A stretch of 64,000 bases of DNA, taken from NCBI GenBank assembly GCA_945952045.1, contig CAMFHE010000003.1, forward strand, positions 124,001 to 188,000. Direction: 5' to 3'. Under the pieces are notes generated by a model. That model searched no databases. It saw nothing but the letters and a program-made list of their open reading frames with translations, and had not been told where the DNA came from. This DNA comes from an uncultured Rhizobium sp. (GTDB lineage: Bacteria > Pseudomonadota > Alphaproteobacteria > Rhizobiales > Rhizobiaceae). Positions 36,394 to 45,481 of the stretch are shown one piece after another (positions within the stretch are counted from its first letter, which is position 1; each line of letters begins with the position of its first letter). The position numbers and the translations under genes are program-made.

Positions 36394-37037
36394 TGACCAA
36401 CGACGAAGCCTCCGCGCAAGCTGCGGAGGCCTCTCTTTCCATCGCGATGACGACTATGGTTCCATCGGGCATCGCGGTTGCCTGCCGTTACATCCGTTCA
36501 GCTGACGAGGCACTGCTCCTGCCCGACGAGGCGGCGTCCATCCCCGCCCGTCAGCCGTCAACCCGACGCGCCAGTGGCGCCGCAAGATACGCCGCGCGGC
36601 AACTTTTCCACGCTTACGGCATGCCTGCGCCCGCCATTGTCCGCGCGGCCTCGGGCGAACCGCTCTGGCCCAACGGTTTTCACGGTTCGCTTGCCCATGA
36701 TGAGGCGATGGCGATCGCCACCATCACCGATCAGCCTGGAATTGCGGCGCTCGGCATCGATATCGAACCCGCCGACGCGTTACCTTCCGACATCGCCACC
36801 CTCGTCCGCCTGCCCGCCGACGACACGGATCGTATCGATGCGGGACTTGCCGACCGATTGCTGTTTTCCGCCAAGGAAGCCGTCTACAAGGCAAGCTTTT
36901 CCCTCGATCGCGAAATCCTCGGCTACGAGCATATCGTCGTCGATTTCCCGAACGGTCGAGGCCTGACCGTGCATGGCCGGCAGGCGCGGCTCTACTGGTG
37001 TGTTGCGCCACGCATCGTGGTGCTCGCAGTCGTCTAA
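36393..37037 (+). CDS. 4'-phosphopantetheinyl transferase
   Basis: 214 residues; its ATG shares one base with the synthetase stop (TGATG), so the pair is translationally coupled. EntD/Sfp-type motifs are present: FHGSLAHDEAMAIA, LGIDIEP (Mg-binding Asp and Glu) and LLFSAKEAVYKA. It transfers the phosphopantetheine arm from CoA to the carrier serine. The overlap says its target is the neighbouring synthetase. The domain is the short bacterial EntD type and includes all expected acidic residues. Confidence 0.92.
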   Translation: MTNDEASAQAAEASLSIAMTTMVPSGIAVACRYIRSADEALLLPDEAASIPARQPSTRRASGAARYAARQLFHAYGMPAPAIVRAASGEPLWPNGFHGSLAHDEAMAIATITDQPGIAALGIDIEPADALPSDIATLVRLPADDTDRIDAGLADRLLFSAKEAVYKASFSLDREILGYEHIVVDFPNGRGLTVHGRQARLYWCVAPRIVVLAVV

Positions 37038-37123
37038 CGGCCCCGTCGCAGGTGATCGCGTCGACGATGGACCGACAAGGGCGAATTCATCGGCGATTGT
37101 CGTCGCGGCAATGTCACACGGAC

Positions 37124-37534
37124 TTACGCATCGATCTTGAAGACGTCGTCCTGGCAGAAGACGATCACATAGCCGTTGTTACCTTCGGCTGCGGCGGCCC
37201 AATGCCTTAGCTGCGTGCGGTATGGCTCGTTCTTCCAGATTTCCGGATAATCGGGATCGACGAGCACGGTGATCTGCGGCCCCTGCTCGTAGACCATCAT
37301 TTTCGCCCTTTCGGGGTTCCATTCCTCGCCAAGCGTGGCGTCGGTGCGCCAAAGGCATAAAAAATCGCGACAGACCGCCGGCCTTTCGGCGTAGATAGCG
37401 CAGCCTTTCCCTTCGATGCAATGGGTGCACCATGCATTGGCCGGTTTATCGAACAGATCGATCTCGGGCAGACGGCAGCACAGCGTACAGACACCGCAGG
37501 AGCGGCCCTCGACGATAGCGGCGGCTGGATGCAT
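37124..37534 (-). CDS. YkgJ-type cysteine-cluster protein
   Basis: 136 residues from ATG 37534 (MHPAAAIVEGRSCGVCTLCC); the frame is open further upstream, so the start is uncertain. It has the zinc/iron-binding pattern CGVCTLCCRLPEIDL, WCTHCIEGKGCAIY and RPAVCRDFLCLW, typical of the CxxCxxxCC family (YkgJ). The role of the family is not established; metal binding is likely. It is convergent with the phosphopantetheinyl transferase and divergent from the phosphatase fusion. Confidence 0.8.
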   Translation of the reverse strand: MHPAAAIVEGRSCGVCTLCCRLPEIDLFDKPANAWCTHCIEGKGCAIYAERPAVCRDFLCLWRTDATLGEEWNPERAKMMVYEQGPQITVLVDPDYPEIWKNEPYRTQLRHWAAAAEGNNGYVIVFCQDDVFKIDA

Positions 37535-37704
37535 CGGAATTTTGTCCGGTCGTTGAAATCCTTTCCGCTGTACAAAGCGGAACACCCGCATACAAGAGTC
37601 AATCTCGTAACGCCCTGTTCGCAAGCGGCGCATTGCGCCTCGCGGCGAAGGATGCAAGTTTGCCGGATACAATCGACGCAGTGGCCGATTTTACATGGAC
37701 ATGA

Positions 37705-39060
37705 ATGAGCGCATCTGAAGAGGAAATTGACGGAGCTGTCACATCCGCGCGCGCCATGGATCGCCGCGCGGTCTTTCGCAGGGCATTTCTTTGGCTGGCC
37801 TTTCTCGCGCCGTTCTTCTACCTGACCTATGGCATGGCGAACTGGCTGACGTCGCTGAGAACAGAGGTTCCAAACCTCGCCTTCTCTTGGGAGAAGCACA
37901 TCCCCTTCATTGCCTGGACGATCATTCCATACTGGTCGATCAACGCTTTTTATGCGCTTTCGCTGTTCGTCAACGAGACGCCGCAAGAGGTTAGCCGCCT
38001 GGCGCGACGGTATCTGACGGCGCAGATCGTGGCCGTCACCTGCTTCATCGCCTTTCCTTTACAGGCGATCTTCGTGCGCCCGGAGACGCATGGATTGCCG
38101 GGTTTCATGTTCGATGTGCTCGGCGGGTTCGACAAGCCGTTCAATCAGGCTCCCTCCCTGCATATCGCCCTTCTCGTCATCATCTGGGATCATTGGCGAA
38201 GGCGGCTTGCCGGCGCATGGCGCGCTGGCTGGCATGGCTGGTGCCTGCTGATCGGCATTTCGGTGCTGACGACCTGGCAGCATCATGTCATCGACATACC
38301 CATGGGTGCGATGCTTGGCTTGTTCGCAGTCTGGCTTTTCCCCGATAACGGCCCCTCGCCGCTTGCCGGATTCCAGCTGGCGACATCGGCAAAAGCCCGC
38401 AAGCTGGCGGCTTGTTACGCAACGGGCACCATCCTGCTTCTGGTCCTCACCATACTGGAAACGCGGCACTCCGGCGTCGGCTTGCTGCTTCTCTGGCCGG
38501 TGATCGCCCTTGCGATCGTGGCGCTCGCTTACGCCGGTGCCGGCGCGGCCGTGTTTCAGAAACGGATTGATGGCCGCGTCCGCTTCGCCAGCCGATGGCT
38601 GCTCCTACCCTATCGCTTCGGTGTGCGGGCAAATATCCTTTGCTGGACATGGCATCGTGCGCCGGCGGCTGAGATCGCCAATGGCATCTTTCTTGGCCGG
38701 ATGCCAACCCGTCACGAACTGACAGCCTATCGCACGGTCATCGACATGACCTCGGAATTGCAGGGGCCGATGAGGCCCGGTGTCATTTGGCATTCCTTCC
38801 CCAGCATGGACCTATTGCCTCTGCCCGTCACGCGCATACGCGAAGCGGCCTTGGCGATCGAGGCCGCACGGCCGCATGGACCTGTCCTGATCTGCTGCGC
38901 CTTGGGTTTTCAGCGTAGCGCAATCGTCGCCGCCTGCTGGCTGGTGCGCGCTGCTCTTGCGGCGAATTCCGAGGAAGCCGTTGCCGCCATCAAGACGGCC
39001 GGCCGGCCGATACGCCTGCCGGTTGACGCTTACGCCGCCATCGAGGAGGCGGCCCGTTGA
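37705..39060 (+). CDS. PAP2 phosphatase fused to a dual-specificity-like phosphatase
   Basis: 451 residues. Residues about 20-290 are membrane-spanning with a PAP2-type site: NQAPSLHIA (Ser151, His153) and HHVIDIPMG (His194, Asp197). PAP2 enzymes act on lipid phosphates/pyrophosphates at the periplasmic face. Residues about 310-451 are soluble and resemble cysteine-dependent phosphatases: IANGIFLGRMPT, VIDMTSE, then the P-loop CALGFQRS with Cys398 and Arg404. Two unrelated phosphatase chemistries on one chain suggest linked dephosphorylation of a lipid/inositol-phosphate-type substrate. It overlaps the following gene. The start has only a weak ribosome site. Confidence 0.85.
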   Translation: MSASEEEIDGAVTSARAMDRRAVFRRAFLWLAFLAPFFYLTYGMANWLTSLRTEVPNLAFSWEKHIPFIAWTIIPYWSINAFYALSLFVNETPQEVSRLARRYLTAQIVAVTCFIAFPLQAIFVRPETHGLPGFMFDVLGGFDKPFNQAPSLHIALLVIIWDHWRRRLAGAWRAGWHGWCLLIGISVLTTWQHHVIDIPMGAMLGLFAVWLFPDNGPSPLAGFQLATSAKARKLAACYATGTILLLVLTILETRHSGVGLLLLWPVIALAIVALAYAGAGAAVFQKRIDGRVRFASRWLLLPYRFGVRANILCWTWHRAPAAEIANGIFLGRMPTRHELTAYRTVIDMTSELQGPMRPGVIWHSFPSMDLLPLPVTRIREAALAIEAARPHGPVLICCALGFQRSAIVAACWLVRAALAANSEEAVAAIKTAGRPIRLPVDAYAAIEEAAR

Positions 39061-39497
39061 CGGATTGGAAAAGCGCAGCCGAGCGCACCTCGAGACGTCT
39101 GAGGCGCAACGCTTTCATCGGTGGAGCCATCGCGCTTCTGGTCCTTACCCTGGGGCCGTTGACCGCCGGTGCATACGGGTTTTCAACGCCGCTGGGCTGG
39201 ATGCTCCTACTTGGCTTCTGCCTGGTGACGCTTGCCTTCTCGGCGCATCTTCTGTTCGACGCCGCGCTTTTTCGCCTTGCTGCTTCCTATGACACGCAAC
39301 ATGCCGGGCTTTCCGCCATTGACGATCTTCTGGCGCGGATGGGGCTCCGCACAAACGATGGCATGATGCGCAGCCTGCCGCAGCGCATGGCCGGTTGCGC
39401 TCGCTTGTTATGGCGGCAGCGCATCGCCCTCGTCATCGGTTTAGCGCTTTACATCATCTTGCTGGTCGATGCGGAAAACGCGGCTTGCCTCTGCTGA
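39057..39497 (+). CDS. small integral membrane protein
   Basis: 146 residues from a TTG that overlaps the upstream TGA (TTGA), so it is co-translated with the phosphatase fusion. It has two adjacent hydrophobic segments (about 20-62: AFIGGAIALLVLTLGPL and GWMLLLGFCLVTLAF) and one at the C-terminus (LVIGLALYIILLV). The loop between contains LSAIDDLLARMGLR. No family is recognised. Coupling to a membrane lipid phosphatase suggests it is a partner in the same envelope process. It ends 30 bases from the convergent permease gene. Confidence 0.7.
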   Translation: MTDWKSAAERTSRRLRRNAFIGGAIALLVLTLGPLTAGAYGFSTPLGWMLLLGFCLVTLAFSAHLLFDAALFRLAASYDTQHAGLSAIDDLLARMGLRTNDGMMRSLPQRMAGCARLLWRQRIALVIGLALYIILLVDAENAACLC

Positions 39498-39527
39498 AGG
39501 CGGGGAAGGCGCTTCTCGGCGCCGCAA

Positions 39528-40508
39528 TCAGGTGCGGCCGCCTTGCAGCCTGAAGCGGTCGAGCGCAACGGCGACGATGATGACCAAGCCCTTGATGATA
39601 TATTGCCAGATATCGGAGACGCCGACGAGGATAAGCCCGTTGGAGAGCACGGCGATGATCAGTGCTCCGACAAGCGTTCCCCAGATCGAGCCGACGCCGC
39701 CGACGAAACTGGTGCCGCCGAGGATGACGGCCGCGATCGCATCGAGTTCGTAAGCCTGTCCGAGTTGCAGCCCGTTGGCGGCGTAGAGACGCGCGGCAGA
39801 CATCACGCCGCCCAATCCGGCCAACAGTCCGGAGGTGGCGTAGACGAACAGCAGAACCAGCGGAACCTTGATGCCTGTCAGGCGCGCCGCTTCGGCATTG
39901 CCGCCAACGGCGTAGATCCATGTGCCGAGGACGGTCCGCTTCAAAACGAACCACGATAGGATGATCGTCAACAGCGCAATGACCGCCAGCCACGGAATGC
40001 CGAACAGCGTTCCATTGCCGATGAAATCGAATGGCAGGTCGGCATTGAAGATCGTGGTGTCATTTCCCAGAAGACGCGCGACGCCGCGGATGGCCGTCAA
40101 CGATCCGAGCGTTACGATGAATGGCGGCAGGCGCAGCGCCGATATGATCGCGCCGTTGGCGAGGCCGCAGACGAGCCCGACAGCCAAGGCCGCCGGTATG
40201 CCCAACAGTCCGATGCCGGGAAACAGCGAGACGATGACACCGACCATGGCGGCGGCGGCCAGCGTCGAACCGACCGACAGATCGATGCCGCCGGTCAGGA
40301 TGACAAAGGTCATTCCCGCCGCCAGAACCGTATTGATCGACGCCTGCTGCAGAACGATCGAGAGATTGTTGACGGAAATGAAGCGGCCGGAGAGCATATG
40401 GAAGCCGATGATAAGCAGCACAAGCACGGGCAACATGCCCAAGGCCGTCATGGCCGCACGCATATTGGCGCGCTTCAGCTCTCCCGTTCCGCTTGATGTC
40501 ATCGACAT
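39528..40508 (-). CDS. sugar ABC transporter permease (RbsC type)
   Basis: 326 residues with about eight to ten hydrophobic segments and the branched-chain/ribose permease signatures GGIDLSVGSTLA, GLVCGLANG and VLGTWIYAVGGNAEAARLTGI (EAA-like loop contacting the ATPase). It forms the inner-membrane channel of a carbohydrate uptake system of the CUT2 class, probably as a homodimer since only one permease gene is present. A GGAGGAGATC ribosome site precedes ATG 40508. It is the last gene of the minus-strand transport unit. Confidence 0.94.
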   Translation of the reverse strand: MSMTSSGTGELKRANMRAAMTALGMLPVLVLLIIGFHMLSGRFISVNNLSIVLQQASINTVLAAGMTFVILTGGIDLSVGSTLAAAAMVGVIVSLFPGIGLLGIPAALAVGLVCGLANGAIISALRLPPFIVTLGSLTAIRGVARLLGNDTTIFNADLPFDFIGNGTLFGIPWLAVIALLTIILSWFVLKRTVLGTWIYAVGGNAEAARLTGIKVPLVLLFVYATSGLLAGLGGVMSAARLYAANGLQLGQAYELDAIAAVILGGTSFVGGVGSIWGTLVGALIIAVLSNGLILVGVSDIWQYIIKGLVIIVAVALDRFRLQGGRT

Positions 40509-40532
40509 GATCTCCTCCGTCGTCGTTTTTCT

Positions 40533-42068
40533 TCAGGCCGCCTTCGACGAACCCGTCGACAGCGCCATTATCGTTTCCTGGGATATCTCGCCCGATGCAT
40601 CGGGGTTGACCTCGCCGGCAATGCGACCTTCACGCATGACAAGCACGCGGTCGCTGATCCCTATGATTTCCGGAAGATCGCTGGATATGACGACGACCGC
40701 CACGCCGCTGGCGGCAAGCTCGTCGATAATCCGGTAGATTTCCGACTTGGCGCCGACATCGACGCCACGGGTCGGTTCATCGAGGATGACGATCTTCGGG
40801 TTTCCCGCAAGAATTCGGGAAATCAGCACTTTCTGCTGATTGCCGCCTGACAGCGACCCGACATTGAGTGCGGTGGATTTCGTTCTGATGGAGAGGTCGC
40901 GCACGGCTGTATCCGCCCGGTCTTTCGACTTGATCCGGTTCAACAATCCGCCCTTTCGCGCATCCCGGGCGATGACGGAAATATTGATGTTCTGCTCGAT
41001 CGACATGTCCAGGAAAAGCCCGAGACCCTTGCGATCTTCCGTCAGATAGGCAATGCCGGCATCGAGCGCTTCGCGGGGATTGTCGACTTGCGTGGTTTTG
41101 CCGGCCACTTCGATGCTGCCGGACACTGTCTTGTCTGCGCCGAAGATCAGCCGGGCCAATTCGGTCCGCCCCGAACCGACCAACCCGGCAATTCCCAGAA
41201 CTTCGCCTTGAAAGGCATCGAAAGAACAATCGAAAACCCTGCGACCATCGCCGACATTGCGCACGCTCAGCATTCGATCGCCGCGAAGAGAGCGGCCGTG
41301 AACTTTCTTGTAGAACGACGTCAGATCCCGGCCAACCATCATCGAGATGAGGCGCTCGGCCGATAGCTCCGATCCGGTGAGGGTGCCGACATACTTGCCG
41401 TCGCGAAGCACGGAGACGCGGTCGGCCAGACGGTAGACCTCCTCCATGCGATGGCTGATATAGATCACCGCAATACCCTGCTGTTTCAATGCCGCGATGA
41501 CGGCGAAAAGCCGCTCGGTTTCGCGCGATGTCAGAGAGGTGGTCGGTTCGTCCATCACGATGATACGGGCATCGGTCGCGAGTGCGCGCCCGATTTCGAC
41601 CATCTGGCGCTCGCCGAGAGACAATGCCGCAACCCGGTCCGTCGCGGCAAACGTTGCTCCGAGGCGCTGCAGGATCGGCTTGGTTCGCTCGATTATGGCC
41701 CGATTGTCCGTCACGCCCATGCGCCGCGGTTCGATGCCGAGGAAAATATTCTGGCCGACCGTCAGGTTGGGCGCCAGAGACAGTTCCTGATAGATGACCG
41801 CGATGCCTTGAGAGCGAGACGCGATCGGATTGCCCATCGAAAGCGGCAGGCTTTGCAGAAGGATGGCGCCGCCCGCATCCGGCGTGTAGGCGCCGGAGAG
41901 AATCTTCATCAGAGTCGATTTGCCTGCGCCGTTTTCCCCCATCAATGCGTGCGTCTCGCCCGCCGCCACGGTGAGCGAAACATCGCTTAGCGCACGCGTC
42001 GCGCCGAAGGATTTGCTGATCCCCCGCATTTCAAGAAGCGGAGTCTCGCTGATGTCTGTTGTCCTCAT
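40533..42068 (-). CDS. sugar ABC transporter ATP-binding protein (double ABC, CUT2)
   Basis: 511 residues made of two ABC domains. The first has Walker [17 protein letters not shown] (signature) and VMDEPTTSL. The second has the degenerate nucleotide loop [10 protein letters not shown] and the signature LSGGNQQK, followed by [11 protein letters not shown]. This asymmetric arrangement is that of RbsA/MglA/XylG-type ATPases. It follows the binding-protein gene after a 65-base gap containing a strong hairpin. Confidence 0.95.
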   Translation of the reverse strand: MRTTDISETPLLEMRGISKSFGATRALSDVSLTVAAGETHALMGENGAGKSTLMKILSGAYTPDAGGAILLQSLPLSMGNPIASRSQGIAVIYQELSLAPNLTVGQNIFLGIEPRRMGVTDNRAIIERTKPILQRLGATFAATDRVAALSLGERQMVEIGRALATDARIIVMDEPTTSLTSRETERLFAVIAALKQQGIAVIYISHRMEEVYRLADRVSVLRDGKYVGTLTGSELSAERLISMMVGRDLTSFYKKVHGRSLRGDRMLSVRNVGDGRRVFDCSFDAFQGEVLGIAGLVGSGRTELARLIFGADKTVSGSIEVAGKTTQVDNPREALDAGIAYLTEDRKGLGLFLDMSIEQNINISVIARDARKGGLLNRIKSKDRADTAVRDLSIRTKSTALNVGSLSGGNQQKVLISRILAGNPKIVILDEPTRGVDVGAKSEIYRIIDELAASGVAVVVISSDLPEIIGISDRVLVMREGRIAGEVNPDASGEISQETIMALSTGSSKAA

Positions 42069-42100
42069 GGCGATCCTCCCTGCCCCCGCAAAACATAAAC

Positions 42101-42124
42101 GGGGCGACGCCGAAGCGTCGCCCC
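42101..42124. promoter_or_regulatory. GC hairpin between binding-protein and ATPase genes
   Basis: GGGGCGACGC (42101-42110), loop CGAA, GCGTCGCCCC (42115-42124): a perfect 10-bp stem with a tetraloop and no U-run. It lies just past the binding-protein stop on the minus strand. Such hairpins protect the upstream mRNA and make the binding protein more abundant than the ATPase and permease. Confidence 0.75.
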
Positions 42125-42133
42125 GCCCGACAG

Positions 42134-43069
42134 TTATCGCTTGGCGTCCCAGCCTGCGTAATCGTTCACGTTCTCTTTCGTGACCAGCTTGGTATCGAGA
42201 AGCGTGATTTCCTGGGCCGGCTTCTTGCCGTTCAGCAGATCGACGGCGAGTTCCGCCGCCATTTTCGCCATGCCGTAGGGGTCCTGGGAGGAAGAGGAAA
42301 CGATAAGGCTGTTGCCGCTCTTCAACGATGCGACGATATCCGGCGAGCCATCGACGCCGGCGATGATCATTTCCGAGCGCTTGAGCTGCTTGGCGGCAAG
42401 ATCGGCGCCGATCGCGGTCGGATCGTTGGCGCCGAAGACGGCATCGATCTTATCGAAGCGCGTCAGGAGAGACTGCATGACGGCGAGGCCCCCTTCGCGC
42501 GAAGCTTTGCCATCCTGGTTGTCGGACAAAATCTTGATGTCGGGATATTTTGCAAAGGCCTGCTGGCATCCCTTGACGCGGTCCATGATCGAAGAGACCG
42601 GCGGTCCGTTGATGATGACGACATCGCCCTTGCCCTTGAGGCGCTCGGCAAGATCGGTGCAGGCCAGCTCGCCGGCCTGGACGTTGTTCGTCATGACGGT
42701 GAGATCGGAGCCGGCGGCCGACACGTCCATCGCCGCCACAACGGCGCCGGCGGCCTTGGCCTTTGCGACGAACGGCTTGACCGCGACGGCATCGACGGCA
42801 TTGAGCATCACGATCTGGGCGCCGCCGGCGATGAAGCTGTCGATTTGCGATGCCTGCTTGTTCAGATCATAGTCGGCGCCGACAACCGTGATGGATGCAC
42901 CGGGATTCTGCGCTTTCAAACCATCTTCGGCGCCCTTGATCAGAGGCACGAAAAACGGGTTTCCGAGCGTTCCGACCGTGATGCCGGCGGACGTAAGCTT
43001 GTCTTGTGCGAATGACGACACGGGAATGCAGGCGACAGCGGCCGCTGCCAGCAATGCTAGCTTCTTCAT
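42134..43069 (-). CDS. periplasmic sugar-binding protein
   Basis: 311 residues from ATG 43069 ([20 protein letters not shown]) with GGAGGAGA upstream; signal peptide cleaved after SSFA. The mature protein has the Peripla_BP_4 (ribose/galactose type) pattern: [53 protein letters not shown] and ELAVDLLNG. It captures a sugar or polyol for the neighbouring ATPase and permease. An operator-like palindrome TTGTCCGTACAA lies about 50 bases upstream of the start, in a promoter position. Confidence 0.95.
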   Translation of the reverse strand: MKKLALLAAAAVACIPVSSFAQDKLTSAGITVGTLGNPFFVPLIKGAEDGLKAQNPGASITVVGADYDLNKQASQIDSFIAGGAQIVMLNAVDAVAVKPFVAKAKAAGAVVAAMDVSAAGSDLTVMTNNVQAGELACTDLAERLKGKGDVVIINGPPVSSIMDRVKGCQQAFAKYPDIKILSDNQDGKASREGGLAVMQSLLTRFDKIDAVFGANDPTAIGADLAAKQLKRSEMIIAGVDGSPDIVASLKSGNSLIVSSSSQDPYGMAKMAAELAVDLLNGKKPAQEITLLDTKLVTKENVNDYAGWDAKR

Positions 43070-43120
43070 ACGATTTCTCCTCCATAAACCGGACGACTTG
43101 TGCGACGTTCTCCGTCCGCA

Positions 43121-43132
43121 TTGTCCGTACAA
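43121..43132. promoter_or_regulatory. GntR-type operator candidate upstream of binding protein
   Basis: TTGTCCGTACAA differs from the perfect palindrome TTGTACGTACAA at one position. It is 52 bases upstream of the binding-protein start, which suits repression of the transport genes. Confidence 0.6.
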
Positions 43133-43303
43133 AACGGACCGTAGGTTCTCTGCAAAAAGATGTCAATCCCATGCATTGGACGAAATCCGTCGGTCGAAAA
43201 ATCATCCGCTACCGCCTGCGGCATACCCTCGATCAACGGTGGAAATGGCCGCAAGAAGGCTCCTGCGACCATAAAAGGCAGAAATATCGCGGCTTGGAGC
43301 CGA

Positions 43304-44086
43304 TCAGTCGTTGAACTTTACGGAGCGGGTCAGCTTCGCGATTTCAGCCAGAGTTTCCTCGCCGGACTTGCGGTCGCGTTGCCAGATATTCCGACCGACA
43401 ATGACGCCCCGCGCACCGCCGCGCAGCGTCTGCGCAACCGCATCGATCGTCTCCGAAGGCGGACCGGACAACGGGCCACCAGCGATCACCAGCGGGACCT
43501 TCAGTTCTTCCGAAAGCCTCTTCGTGCGCTCTTCGCCCGGGAACGCAATCTTGATGATATGGGCGCCAAGGTCATAAGCGATACGGGCGACGCGCTCTTC
43601 CTGGGCAATAACTTCTTCGGTGCGCGGCGCGCCCATGATGACCGGTTCGAGCACGAGCGGGATATCCCATTGATCGCAGGCCGCAACCACCTTACCGACA
43701 CGCGCGCACATCTGCGTGCGTTCATAGCGCGACATGTTCCACGGAAACAGCATCTTGACCGCATCGACACCCATGCGCACGGCTTCTTCGACGGTCGTGA
43801 TAAGGTCATGCGAGCCGCCGCCGTCCAGTTCGCGAAACTCGTAATAGGTATCGATCGTCAGGACGCGGGACAGCTGCGGATTGGCGGCAAAGAACTTTTC
43901 AGTCTGCTTGACCTGTCCCGGGGTCATCATGAAGCCGGTCACGTCATTGTTCGCCCAGGCCGCGAACGGCGCAGACGGCGTTTCAAGGCCCTCGATACGG
44001 TCGAAGATGAGGCCGTGATCGACAGGCATGATGATTGCCGCGCGATTGCTGGGGAGCGTACGGCGAAGACGATATTCCATCGACAT
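43304..44086 (-). CDS. class I aldolase, DeoC/FbaB/LsrF-like
   Basis: 260 residues starting MSMEYRLRRTLPSNRAAIIM. The TIM-barrel landmarks are present: MPVDHGL at the first strand, AVKMLFPW, LEPVIMG, then HIIKIAFPG with the candidate Schiff-base lysine, VIAGGPLSG and GVIVGRNIWQ phosphate-binding loops. These match class I aldolases of the FbaB/LsrF group, which cleave a ketose phosphate to dihydroxyacetone phosphate (or an analogue) and an aldehyde. A perfect TTGTACGTACAA palindrome lies about 65 bases upstream. The neighbouring kinases suggest the substrate is phosphorylated by one of them. The exact sugar is unknown. Confidence 0.85.
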   Translation of the reverse strand: MSMEYRLRRTLPSNRAAIIMPVDHGLIFDRIEGLETPSAPFAAWANNDVTGFMMTPGQVKQTEKFFAANPQLSRVLTIDTYYEFRELDGGGSHDLITTVEEAVRMGVDAVKMLFPWNMSRYERTQMCARVGKVVAACDQWDIPLVLEPVIMGAPRTEEVIAQEERVARIAYDLGAHIIKIAFPGEERTKRLSEELKVPLVIAGGPLSGPPSETIDAVAQTLRGGARGVIVGRNIWQRDRKSGEETLAEIAKLTRSVKFND

Positions 44087-44417
44087 GAGATTTTCCTACG
44101 TTTGGGACGGGCGCTGAAGTCCCGTTGCGTTCCACCCTAGTCTTCCAAATCTTGTACGTACAAGACGGACTATACGTATCTATTCGCCACAAAGTTCAAG
44201 TGTCAAGGGCAAATGGCGACTGAAGACAATCAGCCGCCAGCAGACGAGCGCCGAATGCGCGCGAAAACACGCATGCACCGCCTGCTGAAAACGTCGGGAA
44301 ACAAGGAATTGCCGCTACTGGCCCGCAACTGGCCTCTGGAGCATTTCCAGCAAAAGTGCGGAACGCTCTTTCATTCGGAAATACGTAAAAATAGAGCGAT
44401 AGAGCATTTCGGCGCGT
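44087..44417. other. gap between aldolase and regulator genes
   Basis: 331 bases. The left 100 contain the aldolase promoter region with the palindromic operator (44151-44164) and an adjacent ACTATACGTATC half-site. The right 200 bases show no gene or clear structure beyond a weak inverted CATTTCCAGCA/AGAGCATTTC pattern near 44341-44410. Confidence 0.5.
44151..44164. promoter_or_regulatory. perfect 14-bp GntR-type operator upstream of aldolase
   Basis: CTTGTACGTACAAG is a perfect palindrome, and its inner core is shared with sites at 43121 and 45407. It is 65 bases before the aldolase start. The encoded GntR/UTRA regulator next door is the obvious ligand-controlled binder. Confidence 0.75.
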
Positions 44418-45194
44418 TCAGTCCTGCTCGCCCGCGCCCTGCACAGCGTCAGCCCGCGCCTCCGCATCGACCGAAATCGTCACGACATCGCTACGCACGA
44501 AGGATCGATAGACATCGAATACCCGCCCGAGTTCTGAGCGGGACCTGGATTGGACAAACAGCACCGGGGCGCCGCGCGCCAGACCCAATTGCTTGGCGAT
44601 TTCGGCTGGCGCACCGACGGCGGCAACTTCGCGCCTGGCGGCGAAGATCGAAAAACCGGCCATCGCAAGTGTATGATTCAAGGAGGCGGTGCCTTCCAGA
44701 ACCGGCTTGCCGATCAACAATGCACCGATATCGGCGGGAAGATAATTGGTCGAATGGATTGCCGCTTTTCCGTCGATATGGCGAAGGCGTTCCAGCACGA
44801 AGCCCTTTTCCCCACGCGGCAGATCAAGCGCATCCGTCGCGAAATCCGGCAAAGTCTCGAAATCCGCCCGGAGCACCGATGTCTCGATGCTTCGATCCGG
44901 AGAATGCGCCCCGGCCTCCAGAAAACCTTGCGTGACCTGCAGTTTCCACTGGTTTTCGGAGGGATCGGAGACGAAAGCGCCGCGCCGCGGCACGATCTTG
45001 ATCAAGCGCTGATGTTCAAGTGTGCGAAGCGTTTCGCGAACGGTCGAACGCGCGAGATCGAAGACCCGACACAGTTCCGTTTCACCCGGCACACGATCCC
45101 CCACCGCATACTTGCCGGTTTTGATGTCGGCTTCGATGATGCGGGCGAGTTGGAGATAATACGGCTCGGCGGAGGTCCGGTCGATGTTTTGCAT
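44418..45194 (-). CDS. GntR-family regulator with UTRA domain (HutC subfamily)
   Basis: 258 residues from ATG 45194 (MQNIDRTSAEPYYLQLARII), preferred to a GTG four codons earlier. N-terminal winged helix (about 1-75): YYLQLARIIEADIKTGKY, GDRVPGETELCRVF and ARSTVRETLRTLEHQRLI. The C-terminal UTRA sensor (about 90-250) contains FVLERLRHIDGKAAIHSTNYLP and APVLFVQSRSRSELGRVFDVYRSFVRSD. UTRA domains bind a sugar phosphate or similar metabolite and release DNA. It sits between the aldolase and the kinase genes, and similar palindromes flank all three promoters, so it is probably the local repressor. Confidence 0.93.
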   Translation of the reverse strand: MQNIDRTSAEPYYLQLARIIEADIKTGKYAVGDRVPGETELCRVFDLARSTVRETLRTLEHQRLIKIVPRRGAFVSDPSENQWKLQVTQGFLEAGAHSPDRSIETSVLRADFETLPDFATDALDLPRGEKGFVLERLRHIDGKAAIHSTNYLPADIGALLIGKPVLEGTASLNHTLAMAGFSIFAARREVAAVGAPAEIAKQLGLARGAPVLFVQSRSRSELGRVFDVYRSFVRSDVVTISVDAEARADAVQGAGEQD

Positions 45195-45405
45195 TGCGTT
45201 CACCAATCCTGTCCGAACGAAACGTACACCGAACTTTCAGGCTTCGTCCAGCGCCTCGGTGCTTGTCCTCTCCATACGCTCGACTTCGCTCGTAAATCAA
45301 CAATTTTGCGCGCAGGTGTGCAAGCATCATTCAACACAGCAGCATGCTCGCAATACTCCCAATGGTCGCCGACGGCGACAATCCGGTTGACGGGCAATAA
45401 ATGAG

Positions 45406-45419
45406 TTTGTACGTACAGA
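45406..45419. promoter_or_regulatory. GntR-type operator candidate upstream of kinase operon
   Basis: TTTGTACGTACAGA keeps the TGTACGTACA core of the palindrome at 44151. It is 63 bases before the kinase start, with a further ACATACGTAATGATCGTATG imperfect repeat after it. It would control the divergent FGGY kinase/DHA kinase transcript. Confidence 0.7.
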
Positions 45420-45481
45420 ACATACGTAATGATCGTATGCCTCATGCGACTTGCGTGCGGCCTGATCGGAGAAGCGCAAGA

